A stretch of 34,291 nt of DNA from positions 1-34,291 of the forward strand of contig JAIPIC010000017.1 in NCBI GenBank assembly GCA_021734865.1. The letters run 5' to 3'. The position numbers were made by a program, and so were the translations under genes. Positions 15,775 to 24,347 of this stretch are shown in pieces. Position 1 is the stretch's first letter. Every line of letters begins with the position of its first letter. The notes under the pieces are model-generated. The model saw only the letters and a program-made list of their open reading frames with translations. It searched no databases and was not told the DNA's origin. This stretch comes from Candidatus Woesearchaeota archaeon (GTDB lineage: Archaea > Nanobdellota > Nanobdellia > Woesearchaeales > JAIPIC01).

Positions 15775-16727
15775 TTAGCAATCTTCTCGATTACATCATC
15801 TGTGGTAAAACCTTTTCTTTCTGCTTCAAAACTAAGGATTATCCTGTGTCTTAGTATGGGTACCGCCATTTCTTTGACATCCTCTAAAGATACATATTTT
15901 CTTCCCTCGATCAAAGCTTTAGCTTTTGCTGCCATTACAAGACCAATCGATGCTCTTGGAGATGCTCCCCATTCTATCAGATCTTTTTTGTTCCTGGTTT
16001 CAAGGACTATTTCAACTGCTTTTCTTTTAATGTCATTTGCTATAGGAACTTGCCTTGTTAACTTTTGTAGAAGCATGATTGACTTTTCACCCATCATTGG
16101 ATTTACCCTTGAGCCACTACCATCTTTTGTCATCATATCGACGATTTTATTTTCTTCATCAAAAGAAGGATAATCAAGATTGATTTTTAGAAGAAATCTG
16201 TCTGTCTGTGCTTCTGGGAGAGGATATGTACCCTCTTGTTCTATTGGGTTTTGGGTTGCCAACACAAAAAATGGTGGGCTTAATTCATAGGTCTTGTTAC
16301 CAACTGTAACCTGTCTTTCCTGCATTGCCTCAAGCAAGGCTGACTGTGTCTTTGGAGTAGCCCTGTTTATCTCATCTGCCAGTACAACGTTTGCGAAGAT
16401 CGCTCCTTTTTCAAAACGAAATTCTTTTTTTCCATGAACTTCATCTATCAAATATGTACCGATTATATCTGTCGGCATCAGGTCTGGAGTAAACTGTATC
16501 CTACTATATTTCAGATCAAGAGTCTTTGCTATAGTTTTGATCATAAGAGTCTTTCCCAGACCAGGAACACTTTCCAGGAGAGCATTTGAGTTGCACAAGA
16601 TAGCAACCAGAATATGCTGAACTGCTTTTTTTTGCCCAACAACTGCCTTCTCCATCTCAGTTGATACACTCATGAATGTTTCCTTGAGTTTTTCAAGATT
16701 TTTTATTTTATCAATTTCATCTGTCAT
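15771..16727 (-). CDS. MoxR-family AAA+ ATPase
   Basis: A 318-residue AAA+ ATPase. I start at ATG 16727, which has AGGTGA (16732-16737) just upstream; an in-frame TTG at 16751 is less likely. Features in order: VVGQKKAVQHILVAIL, Walker A LESVPGLGKT (about 51-60), Walker B VVLADEINRA, MoxR signature TPKTQSALLEAMQERQVT, sensor 1 FFVLATQNPIEQEGTYPLPEAQ and arginine finger DRF. The C-terminal lid has GASPRASIGLVMAAKA. The first glycine of Walker A is Ser (usual LEGVPGLGKT), while GKT is kept. It lies between an unknown membrane protein and DUF58, a normal MoxR setting, and should use ATP to remodel a VWA-bound client. Confidence 0.94.
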   Translation of the reverse strand: MTDEIDKIKNLEKLKETFMSVSTEMEKAVVGQKKAVQHILVAILCNSNALLESVPGLGKTLMIKTIAKTLDLKYSRIQFTPDLMPTDIIGTYLIDEVHGKKEFRFEKGAIFANVVLADEINRATPKTQSALLEAMQERQVTVGNKTYELSPPFFVLATQNPIEQEGTYPLPEAQTDRFLLKINLDYPSFDEENKIVDMMTKDGSGSRVNPMMGEKSIMLLQKLTRQVPIANDIKRKAVEIVLETRNKKDLIEWGASPRASIGLVMAAKAKALIEGRKYVSLEDVKEMAVPILRHRIILSFEAERKGFTTDDVIEKIAK

Positions 16728-16731
16728 GTTT

Positions 16732-17487
16732 TCACCTGTTAAGTTTATCAAAATAATTTTTTATTGTAGTTTCGTCGTCTTCACTGAATTCAGTCTCATA
16801 GAAGGTTTTTTCCGAGACATAACTTGCAGAATCTGCTTCTAGATCATTAAAATCTAAGTCTTTTGCTTCTTTTTCTTCCTCAAAAGACAGCTCAGTACCT
16901 GAAGATAGAATATCAATAACTGTGTCAGATTCTTCCAGGTCTGTATCAACATTAGATTGAAGGGAGATTTTTCCCAATTTTTTAACAATCCCATCCTGTG
17001 GGCTATCATCGTCGAAGATTGAAAATCCTGATATTTTATCTGGAATATCCATTATCTGAAGCTTGAAAGAGGATGTAAGTATAATCAGAAATGCCATTGA
17101 GCACAATATGACAACTTTGAATACGACCTGTCTTTTGTTAAGGAAAGAGAAATTTGAGACAAAACTAAGTCTTTTTTTAAGGTCTGTAAACAGGACTTTG
17201 ACCACATTGTTGTCTACTTCAATATTGTCTGCGCATGTCCTGAGAATTTCTCTTAGATGAGGATATCTATCCTCAACCATATAGAGTGAGATGTTTCTAT
17301 ATCGGATGACAAAGGAAATTAATCCAATTATAACAGCTGTTAATATTGGTACATACATCTTAATTGGGAAGAATATGGTCATAAAAAATACTGCAACAAA
17401 CACTAAAAAAACATCTAGTATTGATTCAAAAAGTATCACCGCAAATATCTTTTTTTTAAGGATATCAAATAGTATCTTTCGGTCCAT
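16732..17487 (-). CDS. Membrane protein of the MoxR operon, unknown
   Basis: A 251-residue protein I do not recognise. Two membrane segments lie near the N-terminus (about 16-37 and 44-62), a basic cytoplasmic loop follows, and a third segment lies at about 124-142. The last 100 residues are acidic, with EEEKEAKDLDFNDLEAD and ETEFSEDDET, and probably disordered. Its end nearly touches moxR, whose ribosome site lies at the end of this gene, so the two are coupled. Many MoxR operons contain membrane proteins of unknown sequence that anchor the ATPase or DUF58 protein; this may be one. It seems to have its own AT-rich promoter around 17510-17520. Confidence 0.7.
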   Translation of the reverse strand: MDRKILFDILKKKIFAVILFESILDVFLVFVAVFFMTIFFPIKMYVPILTAVIIGLISFVIRYRNISLYMVEDRYPHLREILRTCADNIEVDNNVVKVLFTDLKKRLSFVSNFSFLNKRQVVFKVVILCSMAFLIILTSSFKLQIMDIPDKISGFSIFDDDSPQDGIVKKLGKISLQSNVDTDLEESDTVIDILSSGTELSFEEEKEAKDLDFNDLEADSASYVSEKTFYETEFSEDDETTIKNYFDKLNR

Positions 17488-17582
17488 TTTAGTATGTCTT
17501 ATTTTTATTGAATTTTAATGCTAACGACAAATCACTACAGGTCAACAGATATTGAATAATATAATCTGAATATTGGTGCAAT

Positions 17583-18116
17583 TTATCCACCTTCATATGT
17601 TTTCAAACGATCTTTTAGGTACTCAACTTCTTCTTCAAATTCGTCCCTTTCTTCCTTTGCACTCTCATACTTCTCCTTGAAGTTAATGTATGCATCATAT
17701 GTCCAGGAGAGGTTATATTTTGTATCATTTAACTCAACCTGAACATTCTTTAGGTTCTTTGTTGTTTTATTCAGATTTTGGGTCAGATCCAGTATCTGTG
17801 AGGTCAAACGAGTCCTGGTATCATCAAGTTCAGAACTCTTGTTCATATATAGGGTGTCATAATAGTCCAGATCCCTTTTTGAGTCGTTTAGTCTCTCGAG
17901 AGCGTCCTCTAACTGCATTTTATAAGATTCCAGTTCAGTTGATGTATAAGTCAGATTGTATTCAGTATGGTAAAGGGTATCAGTTAGATTCCCGAAGGAT
18001 TGTGTATAATATACTGCGGATCCGATGAGTGCAGCTATAACAATGAGGATCATAGCTAAAAAAAACAGTCCAATATCTCTCTTTGTCAGATCCTTTTTAT
18101 CTTTTGTCGCAATCAT
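17583..18116 (-). CDS. Membrane-anchored coiled-coil protein
   Basis: A 177-residue protein with a basic N-terminus (KDKKDLTKRD), one membrane segment (about 16-38) and a long helical region (about 45-175) with heptad-like spacing of hydrophobic residues and many N-x-S/T sites (NLTD, NLTY, NKSS, NKTT, NDTK, NLSW). The glycosylation-like sites suggest that the coiled coil lies outside the cell. It follows the double-VWA gene by 42 bases on the same strand and probably belongs to that unit. No known family is recognised; a scaffold for surface VWA proteins is possible. Confidence 0.65.
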   Translation of the reverse strand: MIATKDKKDLTKRDIGLFFLAMILIVIAALIGSAVYYTQSFGNLTDTLYHTEYNLTYTSTELESYKMQLEDALERLNDSKRDLDYYDTLYMNKSSELDDTRTRLTSQILDLTQNLNKTTKNLKNVQVELNDTKYNLSWTYDAYINFKEKYESAKEERDEFEEEVEYLKDRLKTYEGG

Positions 18117-18158
18117 ATGCTAATACCCAATATTTTGATATTCAATAATGTGCCTCTT

Positions 18159-20675
18159 TCACAAACCTAAGTTCACTATCAGTCTTCTAATATATGCTCC
18201 AAGACAATAGGCTATTAATACTGCTATGATAATGTAAGCTGTGTAGTATTGCCTTACAGTCTCAACTCTCAAAGATTTTGAGACGATAAATTCTGCTATT
18301 TTACTTTCATCTGTGGATTTAAAAATTTTTCCTCCAGTACCATATACTATTGAGTCTAATTCTGTGTTCTGAGTCACATCTTCAAATTCAGGATTATAGT
18401 TTACTGCATAGGGTTCTCCCAACAGATTGAAGTATCCTATATTGTCTGGTGTTATTGAAGAAGTGTAGAGTGAGTCCTGGACTCGAACAAAAGTCATATC
18501 TTGATATGCAGGATATTGTGGTGATTTTACAGTTACTTTGATCTGTTGGCCAATATGACCATCTGGTACGGATACGTACTCTTCTTCTCTGGTTGCTGGA
18601 TTACCTATGCAATAGTTAACTGTTCGCACAAATAATCTGGAATTATTTCCTGAAAGCAGTTCATTGGCCCATCCAGATCCATCATCTGTAGCAAATGATA
18701 CAACTCTTCCAAGACCGGTCTGGGAAGTAACGATTATTGGTATACCCGAGGTCGTTCCGACTACACTAACACCATTTCTTTTTGGTATGACTTGATTGTA
18801 ACCATATATAACAAGGTTATCAGTCTGAAGTCCAGCTGTTATGAAATGGTTTGCAGTCAGGAAATCAAGATAATATTTGTCAGATGTTGCTTTCTTAATG
18901 CTTGGATTATCTTTAAACTCAAATGTAACACTCTGGTATTCCTCGAGCGGATGATATCTGCCGCCTCCAGCGACTGCAAAGGCTATGGCATTGACTTCAT
19001 TTGTATTAAATTTACCATTCTTCTTGTCCTCTTTTTTGCCAATCCCAATTAGATCAAGCCCGATTCCTAATTCCTTTATATCAAGAAGAGCCTCTTTTGC
19101 CAGTTTGAATGTGGTCATTTCATTTGGATTTAATGATGCTTTTCTTACATCAAAGTCAGATATTATGATTAGATTACCTCCTCCATTATTCTGAAGCAGT
19201 TCCTGTGCTTGTCGGATCCCATAATCAAGATTAGAATGGTTACCCCCATATTGTGGTTGTATATTCTCAATAGTCTTTTTTACCATTTTGAGATCCTTAT
19301 TCCTAATTTTTGTAAGTGGAGAAATCATTTCGGTTGTAACATCAAATCCCATTACCGCTACCCTATAATCAGGATTGATCCTGTCGAGCATCGTGATTGC
19401 GAGCCCTTTCCGATTATCGGAATTATGGTCTGTAAAGTCAAAATTCAAAGTATCTTCTTGTGTCCAGTCACCTGTTCCTGGAGATAAATCCATCAGTATA
19501 ACAATATTGAAGTCGTCAGCATCTTTTTCGATACCAGTTCCAGGTTTAACTGGAAGGATCGATGAGATCAGACTTTTGTGGATATCACTGTCAAAATCAT
19601 AAGTGTTTCGTCCACCCATGTAGATCAGACCGCCGCCATCTCTAACAAATGATATCAAATTTTCCTGAAATTGATTTGATAGTTCTGTTGTCTTAATGTT
19701 ATTGATTATTACAGTATCAATATTTGCTGGGACTTCTTGAGGATCAAGATCTGTGTGTACCTGATAATTATACTCCAGCAGTCCTGATAGCATTGAATCT
19801 TTAGATATAAATAGTATTTCCGGTTTATCAATAACAGATATGGATTTATGGAATACATTATTTTCTCTATATCCACCTTCATCTTCAATTATTGCTGTCA
19901 AGCTATGTGACCCTTCATCAAAGCTGTGAGTATATTCTATTATTGTATCTTGGGTTTTTTGTCTGAATATTTCCTCATCGTCAAGGTAAAGTACAACCTC
20001 AACAGCTTTTTTGTGGTTTTTCTTTATTTCAACCACAAAAGTAGTGTCTATTCCTCTAACTACTGATTTTGGGCCGTATAGATGCACTGAGTGTTCATCT
20101 AATTTCTTTGAGAGATTTATTATGGAAAGTGTGGTGTTAATGCTTCTGAGAAGAAAGTTAAGGTCAGATGATGAGGCTCTAACAGGATCGGGGTAATTAT
20201 TACCATCGCTGATAAGCAGGATGTTTTCATTGGAAGATGCTGTAGAAAGAATATTATCATATATCTGAGACGAGGATTTCTGTCCAATTTCTATTTCCTG
20301 AATTCTCATATCGTCTCCAAAATAGGCTTTCAATTTTTCTATGTCTACTGAGTCATAGAATGACATAGAATCTGATTTATCAACAAGGATTTTCACATTT
20401 TTTTCAAGTGTGACTTCTTTTTCAGTCAATGTATAAGGCCTTGATAATGCTACCAATAATAAAAGAATCGCAATAAGGGAGAAGAGAATGAGGTGGCGCT
20501 GTCTTGACCTTTTTGCCTGAATTTCTGGATTAGCACCTGTCTGGATGAATTCCTTATAGAGTAATATGATCATTACAAAGAGAATAACTCCTCCGATAAT
20601 CAATGGCAGAATAGACTCAATATGATATTGTATCAAAGCATCCAATATACCTGATGCTGTATTGAGGACTGACAT
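18159..20675 (-). CDS. Large membrane protein with two VWA-type domains
   Basis: An 838-residue membrane protein. Membrane segments lie at about 22-41 and 62-79 and near the C-terminus (about 810-830). A first VWA-like domain starts with ILVDKSDSM (Asp99, Ser101, Ser103), and a second with VILMDLSPGTGDW (near residue 396), followed by NLIIISDFD. Between them is an Ig-like module and a glutamine-amidotransferase-like region (LISFVRDGGGLIYMGG); similar three-part proteins are found in bacterial BatA-type operons. Its ATG overlaps the stop of the upstream VWA gene by one base and has AGGTGAT upstream (20682-20688). It probably works with the MoxR ATPase encoded in the neighbouring unit (inference from family and position). 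Confidence 0.82.
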   Translation of the reverse strand: MSVLNTASGILDALIQYHIESILPLIIGGVILFVMIILLYKEFIQTGANPEIQAKRSRQRHLILFSLIAILLLLVALSRPYTLTEKEVTLEKNVKILVDKSDSMSFYDSVDIEKLKAYFGDDMRIQEIEIGQKSSSQIYDNILSTASSNENILLISDGNNYPDPVRASSSDLNFLLRSINTTLSIINLSKKLDEHSVHLYGPKSVVRGIDTTFVVEIKKNHKKAVEVVLYLDDEEIFRQKTQDTIIEYTHSFDEGSHSLTAIIEDEGGYRENNVFHKSISVIDKPEILFISKDSMLSGLLEYNYQVHTDLDPQEVPANIDTVIINNIKTTELSNQFQENLISFVRDGGGLIYMGGRNTYDFDSDIHKSLISSILPVKPGTGIEKDADDFNIVILMDLSPGTGDWTQEDTLNFDFTDHNSDNRKGLAITMLDRINPDYRVAVMGFDVTTEMISPLTKIRNKDLKMVKKTIENIQPQYGGNHSNLDYGIRQAQELLQNNGGGNLIIISDFDVRKASLNPNEMTTFKLAKEALLDIKELGIGLDLIGIGKKEDKKNGKFNTNEVNAIAFAVAGGGRYHPLEEYQSVTFEFKDNPSIKKATSDKYYLDFLTANHFITAGLQTDNLVIYGYNQVIPKRNGVSVVGTTSGIPIIVTSQTGLGRVVSFATDDGSGWANELLSGNNSRLFVRTVNYCIGNPATREEEYVSVPDGHIGQQIKVTVKSPQYPAYQDMTFVRVQDSLYTSSITPDNIGYFNLLGEPYAVNYNPEFEDVTQNTELDSIVYGTGGKIFKSTDESKIAEFIVSKSLRVETVRQYYTAYIIIAVLIAYCLGAYIRRLIVNLGL

Positions 20676-22447
20676 CAGATATCACCTCTAAGTTTCAAGT
20701 ACGCAATTTCTCCGATAACGACCATTATCGAGATAATTATCAACCACATTGTAAGATCAATATTCTGTGTATTCTCTTTCATCTGCTCAAGAGCAGTTGA
20801 TTTTGATGGTATTTTCTGACTAAGTGATGCAGATTCATCTGCATTAAGCAAGTTGACGCATAAGCGGGATTTACCATTTTCATAAACTCCAACTTCAGTA
20901 CCAATTTCCGAATCAGAATTTGCTGTCTGAAGATTTAAGTCTGATATTTTTTCAATTTTTGTCAATTTCTCTATTGCTCTCTTCCAAAATATTGGAAATC
21001 CTGTTGTCATCTTAAAATCAGATCCATCCTCCAAGAGACCATAGTATAATATATGACCAAGACCGTATCTCGAGACAGCAATAACTGGGTTTCCATCAGC
21101 AGTTACCAATGAATCAACATTATTTGTTCCCTCTGCTGGAGAGTTTATCTCAAAGACAAAATATTTTGATACAGATCCAAATTCAATATTGTCAGTCAAA
21201 GCAGAATCGGCTTCTGAGGTTAATCTGGTTAAATCATTTCGAGTATCATTGTAGCTGTAAGGAAACATGCCATAATAATCAACCAACATCCCTTCCTGCG
21301 CTGTTATAATAACTGGGGTGCCTTTTTCTGCGGAATTTGCAATATCTTCCATTTCTCCAGGTATCATAAGTGCATGGTTAATATTATTAAGAATAATTAA
21401 GTCATAGTCATCTGTTTTTGGTCTTACAGGGGGTACAGAAATTGTATATTCAATGAAATCAAGGGAGTCAAGAGCACTTTTAATATAATCGGAAATATCG
21501 GATGAAATTACCAGTACAGAACGTTTATTATCAGTCACAGGACATATATGAAGAGTATTGTCGGTCGGGAAGGAATCCTTCTCTAATATCTCGATTTTCG
21601 AGTATTTTTCAGGTACATTAACCCTGAATTGTTCAATTGAACCAGGACTTATTGATTTCTTTTCCTCGTTTCCGTTTATTGCTATCGTGACTTCTCGTTT
21701 TTCAGAATCATAATTCCTAATATATGCAGCAATTTCATTGGATCCAAATACAGCGCTTTCAATTCCAATATTGTTATAATTATCAGAAATGACATGGGTG
21801 GAATAACTTACACCAACAGAATCAAGTTTTAATAATGCTGAAATGATATCATCAACTGAGCGTTCTCGAAAGTCACTAATTATATGAAGTTGTGTTTTGT
21901 CCGAGTCGATATGCCTTATAGCTTCCTCTATTCCGGATAACAGATATCCTGGACTGTCAGTAGCCTTGATACCCGCGATCAGTGTTTGAGCAGTGCCACT
22001 GTTAAGTTTTTCACCAATGACTCGTGTATTTCCATCTGAGACGATTATTGTATTCCTCTTTGCGATAAGATTAACTGCATCTGATTTGGCATGATCAAGA
22101 TATGTATTTCCATCTGATGCAACGGACCTCATAGATGCGCTGGCATCAATTAGTATAATCGCATGTTGGGCTGAAGAGAGCGATTGTTTATAGGGCATAA
22201 TTATCCCAACTGCTGAGATACAGAAGAGGATAATTATTAATAATTGGATAAGCAGAAGCGTATTCCTCAATAGTTTTTGCATGATTGAATTTTCACTTTT
22301 ATTCTTGTTGTGCTTTGCAAAGAAGATCAAAGATGGAATTTTCTTTTTCGGTGGTTTGGGTTTGATTAGATAAAGAATAATTAAGGGGAGCATAGCTATA
22401 AAAGAATATATTGCCCACTGATTAACTAAATACTCAACCACACTCAT
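20675..22447 (-). CDS. BatA-like VWA membrane protein
   Basis: A 590-residue protein. It begins with the aerotolerance/BatA N-terminal type: two membrane segments (about 13-29 and 61-84) with KPKPPKKKIPSLIFF between. A VWA domain follows with the intact metal site AIILIDASASM (Asp101, Ser103, Ser105) and LHIISDFRER. The central part has a second alpha/beta region (KRSVLVISSD, YDLIILNNINHAL, IPGEMEDIANSAEKGTPVII) like the amidotransferase-type domain of its neighbour. A final membrane segment lies at about 565-585. Its promoter is a clear TATA box ahead of a leaderless ATG. It is coupled to the double-VWA gene, with which it shares the overall plan, so they are probably old duplicates. Confidence 0.85.
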   Translation of the reverse strand: MSVVEYLVNQWAIYSFIAMLPLIILYLIKPKPPKKKIPSLIFFAKHNKNKSENSIMQKLLRNTLLLIQLLIIILFCISAVGIIMPYKQSLSSAQHAIILIDASASMRSVASDGNTYLDHAKSDAVNLIAKRNTIIVSDGNTRVIGEKLNSGTAQTLIAGIKATDSPGYLLSGIEEAIRHIDSDKTQLHIISDFRERSVDDIISALLKLDSVGVSYSTHVISDNYNNIGIESAVFGSNEIAAYIRNYDSEKREVTIAINGNEEKKSISPGSIEQFRVNVPEKYSKIEILEKDSFPTDNTLHICPVTDNKRSVLVISSDISDYIKSALDSLDFIEYTISVPPVRPKTDDYDLIILNNINHALMIPGEMEDIANSAEKGTPVIITAQEGMLVDYYGMFPYSYNDTRNDLTRLTSEADSALTDNIEFGSVSKYFVFEINSPAEGTNNVDSLVTADGNPVIAVSRYGLGHILYYGLLEDGSDFKMTTGFPIFWKRAIEKLTKIEKISDLNLQTANSDSEIGTEVGVYENGKSRLCVNLLNADESASLSQKIPSKSTALEQMKENTQNIDLTMWLIIISIMVVIGEIAYLKLRGDI

Positions 22448-22471
22448 ATAAAACCATATTATGCTATCAAA

Positions 22472-22479
22472 TATATAAA
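22472..22479 (-). promoter_or_regulatory. TATA box of the VWA unit
   Basis: The AT-rich block ATTTATATAT lies about 28 bases before the ATG at 22447; no ribosome site is visible. Confidence 0.6.
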
Positions 22480-22494
22480 TTTGTTGTTAATTTT

Positions 22495-22508
22495 GTATAT
22501 TAATATAC
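22495..22508. promoter_or_regulatory. 14-bp perfect palindrome upstream of the VWA promoter
   Basis: GTATATTAATATAC reads the same on both strands and lies about 16 bases upstream of the VWA TATA box, where archaeal activators or repressors often bind. AT-rich DNA makes chance palindromes likelier, so this is only a candidate. Confidence 0.35.
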
Positions 22509-22674
22509 GCAAAAACTGAAGGAAATTTGTCAAGATGAAATATATCTGTTCAAAGCCTTTGAGAGAAGATGAACACATCAAATCTAAATGAGTTTTCATC
22601 ACAGAACCATTCTCTTTATCATAAATGCAATCCCAACCTGTCTGTTGTTACTACAAAGTTACTATAAAAGTTAA

Positions 22675-22683
22675 TTTTATATA
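22675..22683 (+). promoter_or_regulatory. TATA box of the 22706 gene
   Basis: TTTTATATA is centred about 27 bases before ATG 22706. This supports that ATG over an in-frame TTG at 22688, and a leaderless mRNA. Confidence 0.6.
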
Positions 22684-22705
22684 GTCTTTGATTGTTCTTC
22701 AAGTC

Positions 22706-23299
22706 ATGAATGCTAATGACCATACAAGATCTGAAAGGTTTAGATCGTTAGATACAGTAGTAAATCATAGCAATATTAAACCATCACTATATGATGATTT
22801 ACCTACAGTTAATTATAGGCCTAACTGGAAAAATATTGAATATGCTATACCAAATATTGATTTGCGCTATTTCTTGTCATCAATGGTCAGGTACAAAACC
22901 CTTTTTCCTGAAAATAAATCAAAAGATCACAAGTTTTACATGACCAATTCTCAGTTAGATGAGACCATCTGGGAATATATCAAGATCCATCATACTGACA
23001 AATATAAAACATGGCTGAATAAACTTCATTCAGGTTTTGAGCAGGGAAAGAGTATGAGATCAAAGGACTATGACCAGATAAGAGAACGTGTTCAAAGCGC
23101 TGGTGATATCACTTTCTCAGAGCTTAGGGAGCATGATCAACATTTTTTCAGTGATTCCTTATCAGGAAAGATATATTCAATCAGAAATCTAATAATAAGG
23201 GAACTATCTTCTGCCGGAAAGATTGTCCACCAGGAGGCAGTGCCCGGATATGGAAAGAATCTATTAAAGATCCATCCCATGTATGTCCGTCGAAAATAG
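22706..23299 (+). CDS. Unknown soluble protein, possible winged-helix C-terminus
   Basis: A 197-residue charged soluble protein without signal peptide or membrane segment. I do not recognise the family. The start at ATG 22706 is chosen from the TATA spacing. Residues about 130-195 (ITFSELREHDQ, IYSIRNLIIRELSSAGKIV, PGYGKNLLKIHP) could form a winged helix, with the glycine-rich PGYGK as wing, so DNA binding is possible but unproven. The protein begins with a polar segment rich in Asn, His and Arg. It stands alone, upstream of the long repeat element and the MEP genes, on the same strand. Confidence 0.6.
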   Translation: MNANDHTRSERFRSLDTVVNHSNIKPSLYDDLPTVNYRPNWKNIEYAIPNIDLRYFLSSMVRYKTLFPENKSKDHKFYMTNSQLDETIWEYIKIHHTDKYKTWLNKLHSGFEQGKSMRSKDYDQIRERVQSAGDITFSELREHDQHFFSDSLSGKIYSIRNLIIRELSSAGKIVHQEAVPGYGKNLLKIHPMYVRRK

Positions 23300-23355
23300 C
23301 CAAAATTATTAAAAGATATTAATTTTCAGAGAACTAAACAATCATTTTTTTGTAA

Positions 23356-23564
23356 AATAACAAAAATTGCCGTTCGCCCTGACCCCAAGCTAAAGCATGG
23401 GATACAATAAAAATGTAAAGCATTTTTGTGTACAAGAAAAGCTTTGCTTTTCTCCGTATTAAAGGGCTCACAATCCATAGGCAATTTTTGGGATTGAAAA
23501 TCTCGCACTAAAGTGCAGGGTATTTGAATCCCGATGAAACCCTCGCAAGCGAGATTTTCAATAA
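23356..23564. repeat. Hairpin-rich repeat element, long copy
   Basis: This 209-bp element has the same ends as the 91-bp copy at 10673-10763 plus 118 internal bases. It is packed with inverted repeats: CAAAAATTGCC (23361-23371) pairs with GGCAATTTTTG (23480-23490), and ATTGAAAATCTCGC (23493-23506) with GCGAGATTTTCAAT (23549-23562). Inside are short hairpins at 23383-23401, 23409-23427 (AAAAATG/CATTTTT), 23435-23453 (AGAAAAGC/GCTTTTCT), 23505-23516 (GCAC-TAAA-GTGC) and 23542-23553 (CTCGC-AA-GCGAG). AATAA borders both ends. Possible natures are a non-autonomous IS200/IS605-like element, a palindrome-associated element, or a structured RNA. No protein is encoded. Confidence 0.8.
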
Positions 23565-23576
23565 TATTGTAGATCA

Positions 23577-23584
23577 TTTTAAAC
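23577..23584 (+). promoter_or_regulatory. TATA-like element of ispD
   Basis: TTTTAAAC lies about 30 bases before ATG 23611 and just outside the repeat element. No ribosome site precedes the ATG, so leaderless translation is likely. Confidence 0.45.
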
Positions 23585-23610
23585 ACAATAATGGGGAGCA
23601 TTTATTTGAT

Positions 23611-24315
23611 ATGGTAACAGCAATTATTCTGGCGGCGGGCTCGGGTGAGCGATATGGTAAGCCAAAGGTTATGGAAGATATTGGTGGCATACCTCTCTTA
23701 ATTAGAGTGGTTAGTATCTTTTCACAAGTCAAGATGATTAATCGTATGATCATTGTGTGCAGAGCAGATGACAAAGATTATGTTCAGACTGTACTGGATG
23801 AGCACCATTACATGGCTGAGATTATTGTAGGAGGAAAAAACAGGCAGGAATCCTGTTATAACGGAGTAAGTCATGCTCTTGAGAACACACATTGCTGTTC
23901 CAGTGGTTCTGATCTGGTTCTCATACACGATGCTGCCAGATGTGTTGTAACTAGGGAATTAATTGAGAGGTGCATTAAGACAGCAAGAGATAAAGGTACT
24001 TGTGTTCCAGCTATCAAGGTCAAGGACACTATAAAACGGGTTAATGAACGTATCATAACTGAGGATCTTGACCGAACTAGTCTTATTGCAGTACAGACCC
24101 CTCAAGTTTTCACCCTTTCAGACATCAAAATTGCACATGATACAGCTCGGAAAAGCGGTTTTATTGGAACGGATGAAGCATCTCTTATGCAGAGAGCAGG
24201 GTATACGGTGCATATATGTGAAGGAGATGAGAAAAATATAAAACTCACAACCCCTTTAGACAAAAATATCATGGAGATAATCCTTTTAGAATCAAATAAC
24301 TATTGTGAAGAGTAA
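23611..24315 (+). CDS. ispD: IspD, MEP cytidylyltransferase
   Basis: Joins CTP and 2-C-methyl-D-erythritol 4-phosphate to CDP-methylerythritol, third step of the MEP route to isoprenoids. It has 234 residues, normal length. Motifs: nucleotide loop IILAAGSGERYGKPK (4-18), VLIHDAARCVV (metal/CTP Asp), VQTPQVF, GTDEASLMQRAGY and GDEKNIKLTTPLD. The N-terminal loop is shorter than in most bacterial IspD, which have a PKQ motif; here it reads KPKVMEDIGGIPLL, closer to general sugar-nucleotide transferases, so a related cytidylyltransferase is possible. The adjacent ispF makes IspD much more likely. ATG 23611 begins exactly at the family start; the upstream in-frame extension is repeat DNA. The enzyme acts in the cytoplasm and is foreign to the usual archaeal mevalonate route. 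Confidence 0.88.
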   Translation: MVTAIILAAGSGERYGKPKVMEDIGGIPLLIRVVSIFSQVKMINRMIIVCRADDKDYVQTVLDEHHYMAEIIVGGKNRQESCYNGVSHALENTHCCSSGSDLVLIHDAARCVVTRELIERCIKTARDKGTCVPAIKVKDTIKRVNERIITEDLDRTSLIAVQTPQVFTLSDIKIAHDTARKSGFIGTDEASLMQRAGYTVHICEGDEKNIKLTTPLDKNIMEIILLESNNYCEE

Positions 24316-24347
24316 TTTATAGGATTAAGAAATATTTATTGAAAAAA

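Larger units (their letters stand above)
23300..23610 (+). other. Intergenic region filled by the repeat element and ispD promoter
   Basis: No gene is supported. A 91-residue minus-strand frame crosses the repeat and continues to the AT-rich flank, so it is a by-product. Bases 23356-23564 are the repeat element; 23577-23584 hold the ispD TATA box. Confidence 0.7.

Noticed and set aside
22448-22705. Possible small gene in the divergent region
   Set aside because: Only short frames without start signals; the region is explained by two divergent TATA boxes and a palindrome.
23326-23601. 91-residue minus-strand open frame
   Set aside because: It covers the long repeat element, lacks a ribosome site or domain, and overlaps the ispD promoter.
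23524-23610. 29-residue N-terminal extension of IspD
   Set aside because: The bases are the end of the repeat element plus the TATA box; IspD starts exactly at MVTAIILAAG.
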